A DNA stretch of 37,450 nucleotides. Origin: Terrimonas pollutisoli (GTDB lineage: Bacteria; Bacteroidota; Bacteroidia; Chitinophagales; Chitinophagaceae). This document shows positions 34,991 through 37,450 of this stretch, piece by piece. The position numbers and the translations under genes are program-made. Where the stretch lies: assembly GCF_029360765.1 (NCBI RefSeq), contig NZ_JARKNA010000029.1, positions 1-37,450 of the forward strand. Direction: 5' to 3'. The notes beneath the pieces were generated by a model. The model made no database searches and was not told where the DNA came from. It was given only the letters and a program-made list of their open reading frames with translations. Position 1 is the first letter of the stretch, and each line of letters opens with the position of its first letter.

Positions 34991-35662
34991 TTACAGAATG
35001 AATAAATTGTCGGTTACTTCCTTGAACTTGCTTTCATTAAATGTGTATAACCTCCCCGGGCGTCTGGAAACATTGTTTTCAAATTCATCTAAAGGCTCCA
35101 AATATTCCAAACTCTTTGCTTTTCTTCTAAAATTTCTGTTATCCAGACTTAAATCAAAAATTTCTTCATAAATATTTTGAAGTTGATTTAATGAAAACTT
35201 ACCAGGCAATAAATTAAAAACAACTGGTTTAACATGAGCCCGTTCCTTAATTCTTTGTATTGCATCATTCACTTTGCGGGTATGATCAAATGGCAAAGCA
35301 GGAATGCTTTTAATATGCGCCCATTTATACTGATGGTTATTTGTGTCAGAAGGAGCAAAGTCATCTAGTTTAATTAAAGCATAAAAAGCAATGGAAACAA
35401 TACGGTTTTGCGGGGATGGGTCAGTAAGCCCATACCCATTAAGTTGTTCCAGAAATATGTTTTTGGCTCCGGTCTCTTCACCTAATTTTCTTAGCGCAGT
35501 ATCTACAAATTCCTCAGTTCTTTTTACAAAGCCCCCTGGTAGTGCCCACTGTCCCTTGCAAGGTTCATTATTGCGTTTGATTAATAGCAACTTCAGCTCG
35601 TTTGTACGATTATCATATGCGAATACCAAACAATCGACAGTTATTTTAAAAAGTTTTTGCAC
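34991..35662 (-). CDS. NrtR-like Nudix domain protein with C-terminal winged helix (223 aa)
   Basis: The N-terminal half is a Nudix fold (ITVDCLVFAYDNRTNELKLL, GQWALPGGFVKRTEEF). The Nudix box reads GFVKRTEEFVDTALRKLGEE plus TGA; the first Glu of the usual REUXEE is Lys, while the last two Glu are kept. The C-terminal half (VVFNLLPGKFSLNQLQNIYE, FRRKAKSLEYLEP, RRPGRLYTFNESKFKEV) matches the winged helix of NrtR/AraR-type regulators, which bind nucleotide-sugar or ADP-ribose ligands and control NAD or sugar genes. The frame begins at the GTG at 35662: a TAA stands directly before it. Whether it hydrolyses anything is uncertain. Confidence 0.85.
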   Translation of the reverse strand: MQKLFKITVDCLVFAYDNRTNELKLLLIKRNNEPCKGQWALPGGFVKRTEEFVDTALRKLGEETGAKNIFLEQLNGYGLTDPSPQNRIVSIAFYALIKLDDFAPSDTNNHQYKWAHIKSIPALPFDHTRKVNDAIQRIKERAHVKPVVFNLLPGKFSLNQLQNIYEEIFDLSLDNRNFRRKAKSLEYLEPLDEFENNVSRRPGRLYTFNESKFKEVTDNLFIL

Positions 35663-35697
35663 TTATGATTATTATAACGTTAACTTAGCGTCATAAG
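35662..35697. promoter_or_regulatory. Inverted repeat at the Nudix-regulator start, candidate operator
   Basis: CTTATGA (35662-35668) and TCATAAG (35691-35697) are exact inverted repeats separated by 22 bases and touching the GTG start codon. This would suit autoregulation by the NrtR-like protein, but could be chance in AT-rich DNA. Confidence 0.3.
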
Positions 35698-35839
35698 AAC
35701 GCTAATTTGAATTAAGTTACTTATTTTGGTGGCCAGTAAATAATCTAGCAATATTCCAAAAGTAAAAATATGGGATTTCTATATTCATTGATGAGGCTAT
35801 TGTATGCAACAATTTAAACATTAAATCAAAATAGAGCAG

Positions 35840-36121
35840 ATGTATCAGCTCGTATTCAGACTAGGAAATGAACAGAAACTAATCATAAATAATGTTAAGG
35901 CCAACCTGACAATTTTAGATATAGCCTTTGACAATAATATAGATATTCAAAGTCTTTGTGGCGGAGCTGGGATATGTAAAAAATGTCACATACAGATTGA
36001 AGAAGGGGATGAATTTCTGCAAGGGGAAAATAAAAACACTGAATCTGCCAACGAAGTCTATGCTTGTCAATCAACTTTAAAAAGCGGAATGACTGGTCGG
36101 CTAGTAATAAAATTGGATTAG
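35840..36121 (+). CDS. 2Fe-2S ferredoxin (93 aa)
   Basis: The motif SLCGGAGICKKC gives C-x5-C-x2-C, and the fourth Cys follows after 26 residues in VYACQ. This is a complete set of ligands for a 2Fe-2S cluster. The CGG-x-G-x-C form resembles the N-terminal ferredoxin domains of ASKHA-type activators and NqrF more than plant ferredoxins. The protein is a single domain without signal peptide, so it is a cytoplasmic electron carrier. It starts 178 bases from the divergent Nudix regulator. The next gene, an outer-membrane protein, follows after 65 bases; whether they share a transcript is unclear. Confidence 0.88.
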   Translation: MYQLVFRLGNEQKLIINNVKANLTILDIAFDNNIDIQSLCGGAGICKKCHIQIEEGDEFLQGENKNTESANEVYACQSTLKSGMTGRLVIKLD

Positions 36122-36186
36122 CATTTAGTAATACAGGGAAAACAACTAGAAGCCATATATAATTAAGAATAACTATAACATGATAC

Positions 36187-37450
36187 ATGAAAATGAAATA
36201 TTTCACCCCCTTTTTTCTACTTATAATTTTTTTGCTTTTTAATGTTGTACATAGTGATGCACAAGTAAAAATTACTGGAAAAATATTAAGCTCGGATTCA
36301 ACGCCGCTTAACAGGGCTACTATCAAAGTCATGAATCTTTCTCCGGAAAAGGAAATAAAAGCATTAATTACAGATTCGTCTGGTATGTTTGAAATTGAAA
36401 AATTATCTGTTGGAAAATACTTTCTAAAAATTTCTTTCATTGGTTATAAACCTTCATACTCAGGAGTATTTGAAGTGAGCGGTTCGGAATCTCACTTGAA
36501 TATGGGTGATTTCATACTTTCGCCAGCCGGTCAAGACCTCAAAGCCGTTACAGTTAAAGCCAATCAAAAAACAATAGAACAAAGTGAGGGGAAGCTTGTA
36601 ATGAATCTAAAAAATAGTGCCACGGCTGCAGGTGCATCAGCATTGGAAGCCCTGGAACGATTGCCTAATGTTATAATTAACCGGCAAAATAGCACTATCT
36701 CTCTGAAAGGAAAAGAAGGTTCAATAGTGATGATCAACGGTAAAAGAACCTATATTCCTAATGAAGCTCTGCTGCAACTGCTCTCTGGCATTAATGCGTC
36801 CAAAATTGATAAAATAGAACTGATAACAAATCCTTCAGCCGCTATGGACGCAGAAGGGAATGCTGGAATCATCAATATTATAATGGCCAGATCAAAGGCA
36901 AACGGTCTTAATGGTTCCGTAGAAGGTCAGGTTGGATATGGCAAGGGGAGCGTATATAACTTTAATGGAGATGTTAACTATAAAATAAACAAACTAGGGA
37001 TGTATTTATCATATTCTATATCCCGAATCAACCAGAATCAGTTATCATTTAATTCCCGGAGAAACACTTTCGATGGCAACGACTTTTTGATATCTACCCA
37101 TAGCGAGAGGAACCCTATCCAGCGAAATCATAACTTACGCTTCGGCATAGATTACCAAATTAATGATACCACCTCTATTGGTGGGTCAATTTCAGCTTTT
37201 GATAATAAGTGGTCAATGTCTGCATTAAATAAGACAAAGTTTAGAATTGGAGCTAACGACACCAATCTTATAATCACAAATTCAGAAATCAATCACTGGA
37301 AGCATATTGGAGGTAATGTTTATTTTCAAGCCAAACTGAAAAATAATAAAGCTATTTCCCTAAGCTTGAACTATCTGTCTTATCATGATAATAATCCATC
37401 ATTTTACGACATATCTTACATGGACCATCAAAATAATTATTTGTTTGGCC
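36187..37450 (+). CDS. TonB-dependent-receptor-like outer membrane beta-barrel protein (partial, 421 residues visible)
   Basis: The frame is open from the ATG at 36187 to the window end. The signal peptide is MKMKYFTPFFLLIIFLLFNV through HSDAQ. A CarboxypepD-like domain (about 27-115: VKITGKILSSDSTPLNRATI, SFIGYKPSYSG) is followed by a plug (ALEALERLPNVIINRQNSTI, SIVMINGKRTYIPNEALLQL, INASKIDKIELITNPSAAMD, AEGNAGIINI) and the first barrel strands. LERLPNV, NGK and ELITNPSA-D-A-G are typical of the outer-membrane beta-barrel family related to TonB receptors (PF14905-like), not of SusC. No SusD gene is visible. The substrate is unknown. Confidence 0.88.
   Translation, partial: MKMKYFTPFFLLIIFLLFNVVHSDAQVKITGKILSSDSTPLNRATIKVMNLSPEKEIKALITDSSGMFEIEKLSVGKYFLKISFIGYKPSYSGVFEVSGSESHLNMGDFILSPAGQDLKAVTVKANQKTIEQSEGKLVMNLKNSATAAGASALEALERLPNVIINRQNSTISLKGKEGSIVMINGKRTYIPNEALLQLLSGINASKIDKIELITNPSAAMDAEGNAGIINIIMARSKANGLNGSVEGQVGYGKGSVYNFNGDVNYKINKLGMYLSYSISRINQNQLSFNSRRNTFDGNDFLISTHSERNPIQRNHNLRFGIDYQINDTTSIGGSISAFDNKWSMSALNKTKFRIGANDTNLIITNSEINHWKHIGGNVYFQAKLKNNKAISLSLNYLSYHDNNPSFYDISYMDHQNNYLFG

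Noticed and set aside
35895..36440. A 181-codon minus-strand frame opposite the ferredoxin and the outer-membrane barrel gene
   Set aside because: It covers the cysteine motif of the ferredoxin and the signal peptide of the barrel protein in antisense. Both plus-strand genes are far better supported.
1..37450. CRISPR arrays, tRNA or rRNA genes, insertion sequences
   Set aside because: I looked for regular short repeats, cloverleaf-like segments and transposase motifs and saw none. A covariance-model search would be needed to exclude small RNAs.

Overview
The window looks like chromosome of a Bacteroidota bacterium, most likely family Chitinophagaceae (a family-level guess). The reasons are tandem SusC/SusD pairs behind an ECF sigma/FecR pair, DUF1735-type surface lipoproteins, DUF6443- and DUF5977-type RHS proteins, a LytTR regulator, and an AT-leaning sequence without clear Shine-Dalgarno sites. 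No tRNA, rRNA, CRISPR array or intact transposase was seen.

Region 1 (about 1-15940, almost all on the minus strand) is an RHS toxin locus. In transcription order it holds a LytTR-only regulator, a coiled-coil plus outer-membrane-barrel protein, a DUF5977 RHS protein, a cysteine-free glutathione-peroxidase-fold protein, a full DUF6443 RHS protein with a C-terminal HExxH metallopeptidase-like toxin, and its presumed immunity gene. Downstream lies a toxin graveyard: two orphan RHS tips plus one toxin tail, interleaved with two more exported immunity-like genes and two frameshifted XRE-type HTH genes in the opposite orientation. Both full RHS proteins and all three immunity candidates carry signal peptides. 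This suggests (inference) that the toxins pass through the periplasm and are displayed or released by an outer-membrane route, rather than loaded from the cytoplasm by a type VI system. This is the best candidate for an underdescribed system here.

Region 2 (about 16067-33690, minus strand) is a polysaccharide utilisation locus. The order is ECF sigma, FecR anti-sigma, SusC with an STN signalling domain, SusD, a second SusC lacking the N-terminal extensions, a second SusD, a GH30 lipoprotein, a DUF1735 surface glycan-binding lipoprotein, a strong terminator, a second GH30, and the decayed remains of a third GH30. By analogy with known GH30-containing loci a fungal-type beta-1,6-glucan is a plausible substrate (inference).

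Region 3 (about 33700-34990) has no intact gene. It holds a broken ATP-dependent DNA ligase (LigD-type) fragment and small decayed reading frames.

Region 4 (34991-37450) has an NrtR-like Nudix/winged-helix protein, divergent from a 2Fe-2S ferredoxin and the start of a TonB-dependent-receptor-like outer-membrane barrel protein that runs off the window.
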